Source: an uncultured Collinsella sp.
Lineage (GTDB): Bacteria; Actinomycetota; Coriobacteriia; Coriobacteriales; Coriobacteriaceae
Direction: 5' to 3'
Length of the DNA: 64,000 nt
Assembly: GCA_900540855.1 (NCBI GenBank)
Contig: UQHK01000013.1
Span: 1 to 64,000 of the forward strand
Of the stretch, positions 27,201 to 34,748 are shown piece after piece; position 1 is the stretch's first letter; each line of letters starts with the position of its first letter. Both the position numbers and the translations under genes were made by a program. The notes beneath the pieces were generated by a model that was not told where the DNA came from, made no database searches, and saw nothing but the letters and a program-made list of their open reading frames with translations.

Positions 27201-27700
27201 TGGAGCTCGTGCACGGCGCACTCGACGGCGGGCATCGCATCCTGTTGTTCAGCCAGTTTACGGGTATGCTCGATATCATCGGTAAGCGCTTGGCCAAGGA
27301 GGACATCGCCTTCCTTAAGCTCACGGGCGCTTCGTCTAAGGAGAGCCGCGCCAAGATGGTCGCGCAGTTCCAAGCGGGCGAGGTTCCGGTCTTTTTGATT
27401 TCGCTCAAGGCGGGCGGCGTGGGCCTTAACCTGACGGCGGCCGACGTGGTCATCCACTACGACCCGTGGTGGAACGTGGCGGCGCAGGACCAGGCGACCG
27501 ACCGCGCGCACCGTATTGGCCAGCAACATACCGTGACCGTGTACAAGCTCATCGCCAAGGACACGATCGAGGAGCGCATTATGCAGATGCAGGAGTCCAA
27601 GCGCGACCTGGTCAACAGCGTGCTCGGCGGCGACGGCATCTCGTCGGCGCTGTTTACCCGCGAGGATGTTCTGGCGCTGCTCGGCGGCGACGGGCGCTAG
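24236..27700 (+). CDS. SWIM-domain SNF2-family ATPase (DEAD/DEAH helicase)
   Basis: This 1154-residue protein starts with a SWIM zinc finger (CDCPAAYRYPGMCKHA, about residues 79-94) and ends with an SNF2 ATPase core. Motifs: DDMGLGKTLQM (Walker A, about 716), DEAQYIKN (motif II), TGTPIENRLSELWSI (III), GGVGLNLTAADVVI (V) and QATDRAHRIGQ (VI). Such proteins remodel DNA-protein complexes or RNA polymerase-bound DNA; the specific role is unknown. ATG 24236 is preferred (GGAGG five bases upstream); a TTG at 24206 is an alternative. Confidence 0.88.
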   Translation: MAQGTLVQALRKEAALSGTFMKGRSLMLNGAVLSIEDSGSRFSKNVTVEGSVRGSRGDLYKTHVALDMDEHEVIDYDCDCPAAYRYPGMCKHAIATALAYLDASGAEPVEGLRTPVRTFTAQPKQPVRTAPKAPAVNPNFPFPAPVPTSPSLMAALSDLSDARMDELASMRRKLAGAVDPDAPKAALEPSLVPYYNPLFADRFSWALEFRIRCGSVSYVVKDIDGMADAYVRGGTFSYGKKLTFVHTPEAFEDVSTKLLNLVVTTVAYLDDITSSRSASYDFARSGFVAERQLPLSEHSIVYVLDLLRGKTISFEPAWSRGMTTHRTYDVAVEMPPEGADEALSKRPPLLAAKIAPAAGGSYDLRLPADAYCFASGDVAYLVDTRRARRTDVAFAQHAAPFLSRLLPCRTPVHIAAEQVGEFCRMALPILRDYTDLTAPAALDTVAPEPSFAMAIGVDDGLVTCKVTVTYGDWSADLFSLGAPGSPFEERRPGVPPRDEVAEFRVMDTAALYFDFHEGGLAFEERDDESLFHLLTEGLSALSELGEVMLSDRLRQISVRPAPKLSVRATVKSNLLDVELGASGLSAADLAVYLDSYKRHQTFARLTSGDIIRLDEGARAAFGLAEDLGVDAVDLLDGVSLPASSTLFVDSMLARTPALEADRDAAFRRTVERLDTLGKMDFTVPASLKATMRGYQVDGYQWLGSLEHLGLGGILADDMGLGKTLQMIAHILARVEAGDTKPTLVVCPASLVYNWTAELERFAPSLDVCAIVGAKAQRRVQIAGVAEHSVVVTSYDLMRRDIDEYVEQDFARVVLDEAQYIKNPLTQVARAAKRLPAGARFALTGTPIENRLSELWSIFDFLMPGLLGTRESFAKRFESPVEHAEGDSAARLQALVSPFVLRRVKEDVVADLPEKIEDTVMAQLTGEQRKLYLANQDRIAQQVQHREAGEFKKDKLKVLAELTKLRQICCDPRLHYEDYKAGSAKLDTCMELVHGALDGGHRILLFSQFTGMLDIIGKRLAKEDIAFLKLTGASSKESRAKMVAQFQAGEVPVFLISLKAGGVGLNLTAADVVIHYDPWWNVAAQDQATDRAHRIGQQHTVTVYKLIAKDTIEERIMQMQESKRDLVNSVLGGDGISSALFTREDVLALLGGDGR

Positions 27701-27801
27701 CCTCGCTCATTATGTGTTCATTTGCGATGCCGTGGATGGTTCGCGCGCCTTTGGGCATAAGAAGCATCGAGAACATTGGCACATCAGCAAAGGAGAACAT
27801 C

Positions 27802-28164
27802 ATGGCGAAATTCTTTAAGGACCCCGATGGCAAGCTTATCGCCGCCCTTGGCGACGACGTTGCGACCCCTGCCGGCTGCACGGAGCTGACCGCGAACACC
27901 GAGGACGCGGCGCACGAGAAGCACGTGCCCGTCGTTGAGAGCGAGCGCGACGGTCACGTGATCCGCGCACGCGTGGGCTCGGTCGAGCATCCTATGGTGC
28001 CCGAGCACTACATCGAGTGGATCGCCCTTGAGGCCGAGGGCCGTCTGGAGGTCCATTACCTCCAGCCCGGCATGAAGCCCGCGACGTTTTTTGCCGGCGG
28101 CTCCAAGACCGGCACTGTCTATGCCTATTGCAACCTGCATGGGCTGTGGTCCGCGACGTTCTAG
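27802..28164 (+). CDS. Superoxide reductase (desulfoferrodoxin family, single iron centre)
   Basis: This 120-residue protein reduces superoxide to peroxide without making oxygen, an anaerobe's defence. The catalytic Fe ligands are visible: His41 (EKHVP), His63 (EHPM), His69 (PEHYIEW), Cys110 and His113 (YCNLHGLW). The N-terminal desulforedoxin Cys4 centre of class I enzymes is absent; only Cys26 remains there. ATG 27802 has AAAGGAGA upstream. It is followed by a hairpin terminator. Confidence 0.9.
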   Translation: MAKFFKDPDGKLIAALGDDVATPAGCTELTANTEDAAHEKHVPVVESERDGHVIRARVGSVEHPMVPEHYIEWIALEAEGRLEVHYLQPGMKPATFFAGGSKTGTVYAYCNLHGLWSATF

Positions 28165-28210
28165 GAGCGCGTCCCCGCTCGGGGTATCATAGCTAGCATA
28201 TGCACATGCG

Positions 28211-28242
28211 AGCGCCGACTGCATCATGCGGCCGGCGCTTTT
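28211..28242 (+). terminator. Intrinsic terminator of the superoxide reductase gene
   Basis: AGCGCCG (28211-28217) pairs with CGGCGCT (28233-28239), followed by TTTT. Confidence 0.75.
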
Positions 28243-28281
28243 ACTACGACAACGATGGTTTACGACGGAAAGGGCTGAGCC

Positions 28282-30267
28282 ATGAAGCTCGCACTTGCAC
28301 AGATCGATATGCGCCTGGGTGATATTGAGGGCATTTGCGGCCGCATCGAGGACCAGGCTCGTCTGGCCCACGAGCGCGGGGCGCGCGTGCTGTGCGTGCC
28401 GGCTCCGCTCTTTATGGGCGCCATGCCCGGGGGCCTGGTGGGCACTGCCGACTTTGAGCACGACATGCTGACGAGCCTGACGGGCGTTGCCGAGCGTATC
28501 CAAGAACTCGATATGATCTGCATCGTGCCCGCGGCGGTTTCGTTTGAGGGCCAGCCCTTGCTCGACTATATGATGCTCAAGGACGGCCATGTGGTGCCGG
28601 CCCGTTCGAGCATTGCCCTGCAGCGCGGTGGGAACGGCGATGCCCGTTGGGCGCCGCCGGTCTTCGACGTGGACGGCGTGCGTATCGCCGTGATCTTCGA
28701 CTTGGACCGCGAACTCGAGATGCTGCCGACCGGCGTCGACCTCATTGCCTATTTTCAGTTCAACGCGTTTGATATGACCGACCGCGAGACGGCCGCCATT
28801 GCCGCCGTTCGTAGCGGCGCCTACCGCAAGATCGCGTCCAAGCGCAGCGTATGGTTTGCCTGCATGGCGCCGGTCGGTGCCTATGACGAGTCGGTGTATA
28901 CCGGCGGATCGTTTGTGCTCGACGACTGCGGGCGCGTGGTGGCCCAGGCGCCGTGTTTTGAAGAGAGCCTGCTGGTTCAGGAGATTCAGCGCGGCGTAAT
29001 GCTCGATGCCTTGGAGGACCACGAGCTGCCCGAGTTTCGTTCCGAGGAGTGGTTGTGGCAGGCGCTGGTGCTCGCTGTGCGCGATAACGCCCGTGCCCAT
29101 GGTACGTCGCGCGCCGTGGTGGCGCTCGAGGGCGATCTGCCGTCGTCTTTGCTTGCGGCGCTTGCCGTCGATGCATTGGGCTCGCGCAACGTGATCGGCC
29201 TAGTGTTGGACCGCAACCGCATCTTTACGCCGGCACAGGAAGAGGCCGAGGCCGCCCGCTGCGCCGCCGTTCGCGCGATTGCCGAGCGCCTGCATATTCG
29301 CACGGTTGAGCGCGATGCGCCGGATGCGGCGCGCGTACTTGACCGCGATGTGTCGGCGGGCGATGCCGAGCGCCTGCGTTCGCGCACACTGGGCCTTATG
29401 CTGGAGGACACGGCGCTCGAGCTGGGCGCGATGGCTCTGAGCCCGCTTTCCAAGACCGAGTATGCGTTGGCGGCACCGGCGCTTTGCGGTGGCTACCAGG
29501 GCGATTACGCGCCCTTTGGTGATGTATACCTGTCGACCCTCGAGTTTGTGGCGCGCGTGCGCAACCGCACGTCTGCCGTGGTGCCGCAGGAGCTCGTGAC
29601 GCTCAACGCGGTGGAAGATTGCATGGAACGCGTGCTGGCGCGGGCGCTCTCGACGCTCGACGGCCCGGTCGACATGCTCGATCGCGCGGCGCACCTGCTC
29701 GGTGGGCTTGAGCCGGGCGAGGTCGATGGCGCGCTCGAGGCGCACGTGGACCGCAACCGACCCTTCGACGATATCCCAATGGCCGCCGGCAAGCCCGAGG
29801 CTTGCTCGCTGCTGCTGATGCTCGTACGTCAGGGCGAGGCCGCCCGCCGCATGCTGCCGACGGCGCCGATCGTCTCGGCCCGTTCGTTTGTCGAGCGCGC
29901 CTGGCCGTACATGCTCGCGTGGTCCGACCTGGGGCTTAACGGCAAGGAGCGCATGTCGGTCGATGCACTGGCGCGCGCTGAGGTGCGTCGTTTTGCCGAC
30001 GAGGATACAAGCGAGCGCATGCGTGGCGAGATGATGGGCATACTGGGTGATCTGTTGGGTATTTCGCCCGAGCAGATGGAGGAGCTGCGCTCCGAGGATG
30101 GCCAGCGTCGTCTGCATGAGGGCATGAAGAAGTTTGAGGGCGAGGTCCAGGACGCCATCGAAAAGATGATGGGCGGCCAGGGCGGACCGCAAGGTGGCCC
30201 GCAAGGCGGGCCGATGCCGCAACCGCCGGTGGATCCGAGGCAGTTCCCGTTCTTTAGCCAGAACTAA
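28282..30267 (+). CDS. Degenerate NadE-like (glutamine-dependent NAD synthetase) protein
   Basis: This 661-residue protein has the two-domain layout of glutamine-dependent NAD synthetase: an N-terminal nitrilase fold (start MKLALAQIDMRLGDIEG) and a C-terminal synthetase fold (LSKTEYALAAPALCGGY...GDYAPFGDVYLSTL). The catalytic residues appear lost. The nitrilase Glu position is Ala41 (VPAPLFMG), the Cys position is Phe139 (VIFDLDRE), and the synthetase SGGxDS loop reads LEGDLPSSL (282-290). A Gly/Gln/Pro-rich tail of about 30 residues ends the protein. It is therefore probably a non-catalytic paralogue; the true role is unknown. An alternative is a highly diverged enzyme. Confidence 0.65.
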   Translation: MKLALAQIDMRLGDIEGICGRIEDQARLAHERGARVLCVPAPLFMGAMPGGLVGTADFEHDMLTSLTGVAERIQELDMICIVPAAVSFEGQPLLDYMMLKDGHVVPARSSIALQRGGNGDARWAPPVFDVDGVRIAVIFDLDRELEMLPTGVDLIAYFQFNAFDMTDRETAAIAAVRSGAYRKIASKRSVWFACMAPVGAYDESVYTGGSFVLDDCGRVVAQAPCFEESLLVQEIQRGVMLDALEDHELPEFRSEEWLWQALVLAVRDNARAHGTSRAVVALEGDLPSSLLAALAVDALGSRNVIGLVLDRNRIFTPAQEEAEAARCAAVRAIAERLHIRTVERDAPDAARVLDRDVSAGDAERLRSRTLGLMLEDTALELGAMALSPLSKTEYALAAPALCGGYQGDYAPFGDVYLSTLEFVARVRNRTSAVVPQELVTLNAVEDCMERVLARALSTLDGPVDMLDRAAHLLGGLEPGEVDGALEAHVDRNRPFDDIPMAAGKPEACSLLLMLVRQGEAARRMLPTAPIVSARSFVERAWPYMLAWSDLGLNGKERMSVDALARAEVRRFADEDTSERMRGEMMGILGDLLGISPEQMEELRSEDGQRRLHEGMKKFEGEVQDAIEKMMGGQGGPQGGPQGGPMPQPPVDPRQFPFFSQN

Positions 30268-30271
30268 AAAG

Positions 30272-30299
30272 GTTACGCGGTTTTGCCAAACCGCGTAAC
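30272..30299 (-). terminator. 12-bp hairpin after the NadE-like gene
   Basis: GTTACGCGGTTT (30272-30283) pairs perfectly with 30288-30299 around a four-base loop. The T tract lies on the minus strand side (AAAAA at 30266-30270 on +), while no T tract follows on the + strand. It may stop antisense transcription or act as a simple stabilising hairpin. Confidence 0.5.
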
Positions 30300-30312
30300 G
30301 AGTCGACGCTGC

Positions 30313-30411
30313 GCGAGCCCCTGCCGGGCAATCTGCCGCTCAAACCGTCGCTTGCGTACAGAAGTACGCGGCGCTCCTCTTTCGCGACACCTTGCCACGG
30401 CAGGGACTCGC
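30313..30411. repeat. Nested inverted repeat upstream of ruvC
   Basis: Arms 30313-30331 and 30392-30411 pair over about 17 of 20 positions (GCGAGCCCCTGCCGGGCAA with its complement). A second small palindrome, GCGTAC / GTACGC (30354-30359, 30364-30369), sits inside. Non-coding; function unknown. Confidence 0.6.
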
Positions 30412-30478
30412 TCGCTGACTTATGCTCAACCTATGGTTCAACCTTGCTTGCTAGATGCGGTCGTTGTTGTGTTATTCT

Positions 30479-30492
30479 AGAACAGACGTTCG
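30479..30492. promoter_or_regulatory. LexA-type SOS box at the ruvCAB promoter
   Basis: GAAC-N4-GTTC with flanking A and G (AGAACAGACGTTCG) matches the Gram-positive/actinobacterial LexA consensus CGAAC-N4-GTTCG at nine of ten fixed positions. It abuts a TATTCT -10 element (30473-30478) and lies 56 bases before ruvC. ruv genes are SOS regulated in many bacteria, which supports the call. Confidence 0.7.
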
Positions 30493-30547
30493 TGAATGGT
30501 GCGCGGGGCCTTGTCTCGTGCCGTGCTTTTGGCGAGGGGAGGCTGGC

Positions 30548-31069
30548 TTGGTTATCTTGGGCATCGACCCCGGTTTGGCCCATACGGGTTGGGGGATTAT
30601 CGAGGAGCGGCGCGGCGAGGTTCGCTGCCGTGCCTACGGCTGTATTGAGACCAGTGCCGGAAGCCCGCTCGCGGTGCGCCTGTCTCACATCGCCCGCGAC
30701 CTCAAGGGTGTCGTGGAGCGCTATCGACCCGATACCGCTGCTATCGAGAGCATTTACTTTGGCGCCAACGTTCGCTCGGCCATCCCAACGGCGCATGCCC
30801 GCGGTGCTGCACTGGTGGCGCTTTCGGAATGTGCGCTCGAGATTGGCGAGTACACGCCTATGCAGATTAAGCAGGCCGTTGTGGGCACCGGCGCCGCGGA
30901 CAAACGGCAGGTCGCGTATATGGTTCGTACGCTCACGCAGCTCGATCACGACCCGCATCCCGACCATGCCGCCGATGCCCTGGCCTGCGCCATCTGTCAC
31001 GTTAACCTCAGCCGCACCCGGGCGCTTACCGGTGGCGAGTTCTATCAACAGAGAGGAACCGGATACTGA
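30548..31069 (+). CDS. ruvC: Holliday junction endonuclease RuvC
   Basis: RuvC cuts Holliday junctions during recombination repair. With the TTG start at 30548 the protein has 173 residues, the standard length, and begins MVILGIDPG. Catalytic acids are Asp7, Glu67 (AIESIYF), and the C-terminal pair Asp139/Asp143 (HPDHAADAL). The TTG start is supported by GAGGGGAGG five bases upstream; an upstream in-frame ATG would add a non-conserved leader. It overlaps ruvA by one base. Confidence 0.95.
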   Translation: MVILGIDPGLAHTGWGIIEERRGEVRCRAYGCIETSAGSPLAVRLSHIARDLKGVVERYRPDTAAIESIYFGANVRSAIPTAHARGAALVALSECALEIGEYTPMQIKQAVVGTGAADKRQVAYMVRTLTQLDHDPHPDHAADALACAICHVNLSRTRALTGGEFYQQRGTGY

Positions 31070-31689
31070 TGATCTCCCAGCTCCATGGAACGCTTGTCGA
31101 GGCCACGATGAGCTCGGCCGTTGTCGATGTATCGGGCGTGGGCTTTGAGCTCGGCATCTCGGGCAGCACTGCCGCCACGCTGCCTGCACCCGGCGGCGAG
31201 GTGCGCCTCTATACTCGTATGCAGGTGCGCGAGGATGCCATGACGCTCTTTGGTTTTGCCTCCAAGGACGAGCGCACGATGTTCGATCGGCTCGTGTCCG
31301 TGTCGGGCGTTGGCCCGCGCCTGGCGCTTGCCGTGCTCTCCACCTATAGCGTGGGACAGCTGTATTCCCTGGTGATGGCCGAGGACGACAAGGGTATGGC
31401 CAAGGTTCCCGGTGTGGGCAAAAAGACTGCCCAGCGTCTGATCCTGGAGCTCAAGAGCACCTTTGCCAAGGACAAGGGCTTTGTGCCGGTCGACGTGATT
31501 CCCGGCCAGGTTGCGATGCCGGTTCCTGCTGCCGCTCCTTCGGCGATCGATGACGCCCGTGCAGCACTCCTTTCCATGGGCTTTAGCCCGCAGGAGACCG
31601 ATGTTGCCCTGAGCGGGTATGATGGGCAAAATATGCGTGTCGAGGATCTGCTCGGCGCGGCGCTTAGGCGACTCGGAATGGATGCGTGA
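31069..31689 (+). CDS. ruvA: Holliday junction DNA-binding protein RuvA
   Basis: RuvA binds four-way junctions and loads RuvB. The 206-residue protein starts MISQLHGTLVEA (OB fold), contains the two helix-hairpin-helix motifs (LVSVSGVGPRLALAVL and KVPGVGKKTAQRL), and ends in the RuvB-binding three-helix domain after a Pro/Ala linker. Start and stop codons overlap those of ruvC and ruvB, showing translational coupling. Confidence 0.97.
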   Translation: MISQLHGTLVEATMSSAVVDVSGVGFELGISGSTAATLPAPGGEVRLYTRMQVREDAMTLFGFASKDERTMFDRLVSVSGVGPRLALAVLSTYSVGQLYSLVMAEDDKGMAKVPGVGKKTAQRLILELKSTFAKDKGFVPVDVIPGQVAMPVPAAAPSAIDDARAALLSMGFSPQETDVALSGYDGQNMRVEDLLGAALRRLGMDA

Positions 31690-32756
31690 TGTGGGAAGCC
31701 GATGACTCTCAGGACCTGTGGGCGACGCCCGGCAACTCGCCGGCGGCATCCATGGCGCACGGCGAGCGCATGGTGGGCTCGGAGCTGACGGCCGAGGACC
31801 TCGATGTCGACCGCACTCTGCGTCCCCAGCGCTTGGATGACTACTGCGGTCAGGAGCATATCAAGCAAAGCCTTCGCGTGCTCATCGAGGCCGCGCAGAG
31901 CCGTGGCGAGACGCTCGACCACGTGATTTTCTCGGGCCCTCCGGGTCTGGGCAAGACCACGCTGGCTACGGTTATCGCCAACGAGCTGGGCGCTCAGATT
32001 AAGACGACGAGTGGTCCGGCCATCGCGCGCACCGGCGACCTGGCGGCCATTCTGACTAACCTGCAACCGGGTGACGTGCTGTTTATCGACGAGATCCACC
32101 GTCTGAACCGTTCGGTCGAGGAAGTTCTGTATCCCGCGATGGAGGACTTTGCGCTCGATATCGTGATCGGCAAGGGTCCGGCCGCACGCTCGATTCGCCT
32201 GGATATCCCCAAGTTTACGCTGGTGGCGGCAACGACTCGCTCGGGCATGTTGACCGGCCCGCTACGCGACCGTTTTGGCATTTCGTATCGCCTGGATTAC
32301 TACACCGTTGAGGAGCTCGCCCAGATTGTGACACGCTCGGCGACCATTCTGGGTGTGACAATAGACCATCCCAGCGCGCTCGAGATTGGCTCGCGCTCGC
32401 GCGGTACGCCGCGTCTTGCCAACCGTCTGCTCAAGCGCGTGCGCGACTATGCGCAGGTGCGCGGCAACGGCCCCATCGAGCTCGATATCTGCCGTCAGGC
32501 GCTCGAGTTTTTCGAGATTGACGAGCTTGGCTTGGACTGGATGGATATTCGCATTTTGGAGACGCTCGCCAAGACGTTCTCCGGCCGTGCCGTGGGCTTG
32601 ACCACGCTTGCCAGCGCGGTGGGCGAGGACCCGGGTACGCTTGAGGATGTCTACGAGCCCTATCTGCTGCAGTGCGGATTGATGGTTCGCACACCGCAGG
32701 GTCGCCAGGCAACGCTTCGCACCTTTGAGCACTTAGGAATTGAGCCGGCCGTTTAG
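31689..32756 (+). CDS. ruvB: Holliday junction branch-migration ATPase RuvB
   Basis: RuvB is the AAA+ motor of branch migration. Motifs visible are GPPGLGKTTLA (Walker A), FIDEIHRL (Walker B), the sensor region VAATTRSGML and the arginine finger segment LRDRFG. The N terminus before LRPQRLDDYCGQEHIK carries about 30 extra, poorly conserved residues, common in actinobacteria. ATG 31689 overlaps the ruvA stop (TGATG); a GTG three bases earlier is also in frame. Confidence 0.97.
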   Translation: MWEADDSQDLWATPGNSPAASMAHGERMVGSELTAEDLDVDRTLRPQRLDDYCGQEHIKQSLRVLIEAAQSRGETLDHVIFSGPPGLGKTTLATVIANELGAQIKTTSGPAIARTGDLAAILTNLQPGDVLFIDEIHRLNRSVEEVLYPAMEDFALDIVIGKGPAARSIRLDIPKFTLVAATTRSGMLTGPLRDRFGISYRLDYYTVEELAQIVTRSATILGVTIDHPSALEIGSRSRGTPRLANRLLKRVRDYAQVRGNGPIELDICRQALEFFEIDELGLDWMDIRILETLAKTFSGRAVGLTTLASAVGEDPGTLEDVYEPYLLQCGLMVRTPQGRQATLRTFEHLGIEPAV

Positions 32757-32901
32757 GGCGGGTTTGTTCTGGCAGGTTTGTAGGCTATCGCTGGGCATCG
32801 GGTAAACATATCGCCGTTCGTCGGTTACGGGCGTTTTACTATTGCGCGCGCGTGCTATGCTGGATTGGTCTTTTTCTCATCCGGTAACGAAAGGACCGCC
32901 C

Positions 32902-34569
32902 ATGCCTACTGACATCGAAATCGCACGTTCTGTTACGCCGCTTCCTATTACCGAGGTGGCCAAGAACGCCGGCGTCGACGTTAAGCATCTGATTCCGTAC
33001 GGCTTCGACAAGGCTAAGGTCGACTACTCTCTGCTTAATGAGCCAACTGATCACCAGGCCAAGCTCGTCCTCGTGACCGCCATCAACCCCACGCCTGCGG
33101 GCGAGGGTAAGACCACCACGACCATCGGTCTGGCCGATGGCCTGCGCCGTCGCGGCGTCAAGAGTGCTGTGGCCCTGCGTGAGCCTTCGCTCGGTCCCGT
33201 CTTTGGCGTCAAGGGCGGCGCCGCCGGTGGCGGTTGGGCTCAGGTCATCCCCATGGAGGACATCAACCTGCACTTTACCGGTGACTTCCACGCTATCGGT
33301 GCCGCCAACAACCTGCTGGCCGCCATGCTCGACAACCATATTCAGCAGGGCAACCAGCTCGGTATCGATGTTAAGCGCATCACCTGGAAGCGCGTTGTCG
33401 ATATGAACGACCGTCAGCTGCGTCATGTTATCGACGGCATTGGCGGCAAGGCCCAGGGAGTGCCGCGCGAGGATGGCTTCGACATCACTGTTGCCTCCGA
33501 GGTCATGGCAATCCTGTGCCTGTCCACGAGCATCAATGACCTCAAGGAGCGCCTGGGCGAGATCGTTGTCGGCTACAGCTATGCTGGCGAGCCCGTCCGC
33601 GCACGCGACCTTAAGGCCCAGGGAGCTATGGCCGCACTGCTCAAGGACGCCCTCAAACCCAACCTGGTTCAGACACTCGAGGGCACGCCTGCGTTTGTCC
33701 ACGGCGGTCCCTTCGCCAACATCGCCCACGGCTGCAACTCCATCATGGCCACCCGCATGGCCATGCGCTTTGGCGATGTCGCCATTACCGAGGCCGGTTT
33801 CGGCGCCGACCTGGGTGCCGAGAAGTTCCTCGACATCAAGTGCCGCATGACGGGCGTTCGCCCCAGCGCTGTCGTGGTCGTCGCCACTGCCCGCGCGCTT
33901 AAGTACAACGGCGGTGTCGCCAAGGCCGACCTCAACGAGGAGAACCTCGATGCACTCAAGGCCGGTATGCCCAACCTGCTGCGTCACGCCGACAACATCC
34001 AGAACGTCTACGGTCTGCCCTGCGTGGTTGCCATCAACCGCTTCCCGACGGACACCGAGGCCGAACTCGAGCTCATCGAGTCCGAGTGCCAGAAGCTCGG
34101 TGTCAACGTTAAGCTGTCCGAGGTTTGGGCCAAGGGCGGCGAGGGCGCGCTCGACCTGGCCGATGAGGTCATGCGCCTGATCGAGCAGCCGAGCGAGCTC
34201 AAGTTTGCCTACGAGGACGGTGCCGATGTGGCCGACGCCCTGGAGGCTGTTGCCACCAAGGTCTACCGCGCCGATGGCGTCGACTTTACGCCGACTGCCA
34301 AGCGCCAGCTCGCCGAGCTGCGCGAGAACGGCTTTGGCAACCTGCCGGTGTGCGTGGCCAAGACGCAGTACAGCTTTAGCGACAACGCCAAGGCCCTGGG
34401 CGCTCCCGAGAACTTCCGCATCACGGTGCGTGAGCTCAAGGTTTCCGCCGGTGCCCACTTTGTGGTCGCGCTGACTGGCAGTGTTCTGACCATGCCGGGC
34501 CTGCCCAAGGTCCCCGCGGCCGAGAACATCGACGTCGACAACGACGGCAACATTACCGGCCTGTTCTAA
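32902..34569 (+). CDS. fhs: Formate-tetrahydrofolate ligase
   Basis: Fhs joins formate to THF with ATP to give 10-formyl-THF. The 555-residue protein shows the P-loop PTPAGEGKTTTTIGL, the signature EPSLGPVFGVKGGAAGGG, and the INLHFTGDFHA segment. ATG 32902 has GAAAGGA upstream; an earlier in-frame start at 32842 lacks support. Together with fchA and folD about 13 kb downstream it completes the formate-to-methylene-THF route. Codon bias suggests strong expression. Confidence 0.97.
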   Translation: MPTDIEIARSVTPLPITEVAKNAGVDVKHLIPYGFDKAKVDYSLLNEPTDHQAKLVLVTAINPTPAGEGKTTTTIGLADGLRRRGVKSAVALREPSLGPVFGVKGGAAGGGWAQVIPMEDINLHFTGDFHAIGAANNLLAAMLDNHIQQGNQLGIDVKRITWKRVVDMNDRQLRHVIDGIGGKAQGVPREDGFDITVASEVMAILCLSTSINDLKERLGEIVVGYSYAGEPVRARDLKAQGAMAALLKDALKPNLVQTLEGTPAFVHGGPFANIAHGCNSIMATRMAMRFGDVAITEAGFGADLGAEKFLDIKCRMTGVRPSAVVVVATARALKYNGGVAKADLNEENLDALKAGMPNLLRHADNIQNVYGLPCVVAINRFPTDTEAELELIESECQKLGVNVKLSEVWAKGGEGALDLADEVMRLIEQPSELKFAYEDGADVADALEAVATKVYRADGVDFTPTAKRQLAELRENGFGNLPVCVAKTQYSFSDNAKALGAPENFRITVRELKVSAGAHFVVALTGSVLTMPGLPKVPAAENIDVDNDGNITGLF

Positions 34570-34594
34570 GTCTGCTGTCCATAGCTGCTAGCCC

Positions 34595-34631
34595 GCCCCG
34601 CCGTGCCCGCAAGGCCCGGCGGGGCTTTTTT
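34595..34631 (+). terminator. Intrinsic terminator of fhs
   Basis: GCCCCGCCG (34595-34603) pairs with CGGCGGGGC (34617-34625), followed by TTTTTT. Confidence 0.92.
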
Positions 34632-34748
34632 ATCCTTAGGCCCGCGCATGTCTTGTAGATACCGACGGGCTCTGCCCATCATAGGCTTTTGCGCGGGTAG
34701 AATGCATGGATAACTTGAGGCTCACGCGCGACGGAAAGGAATCGTTGC

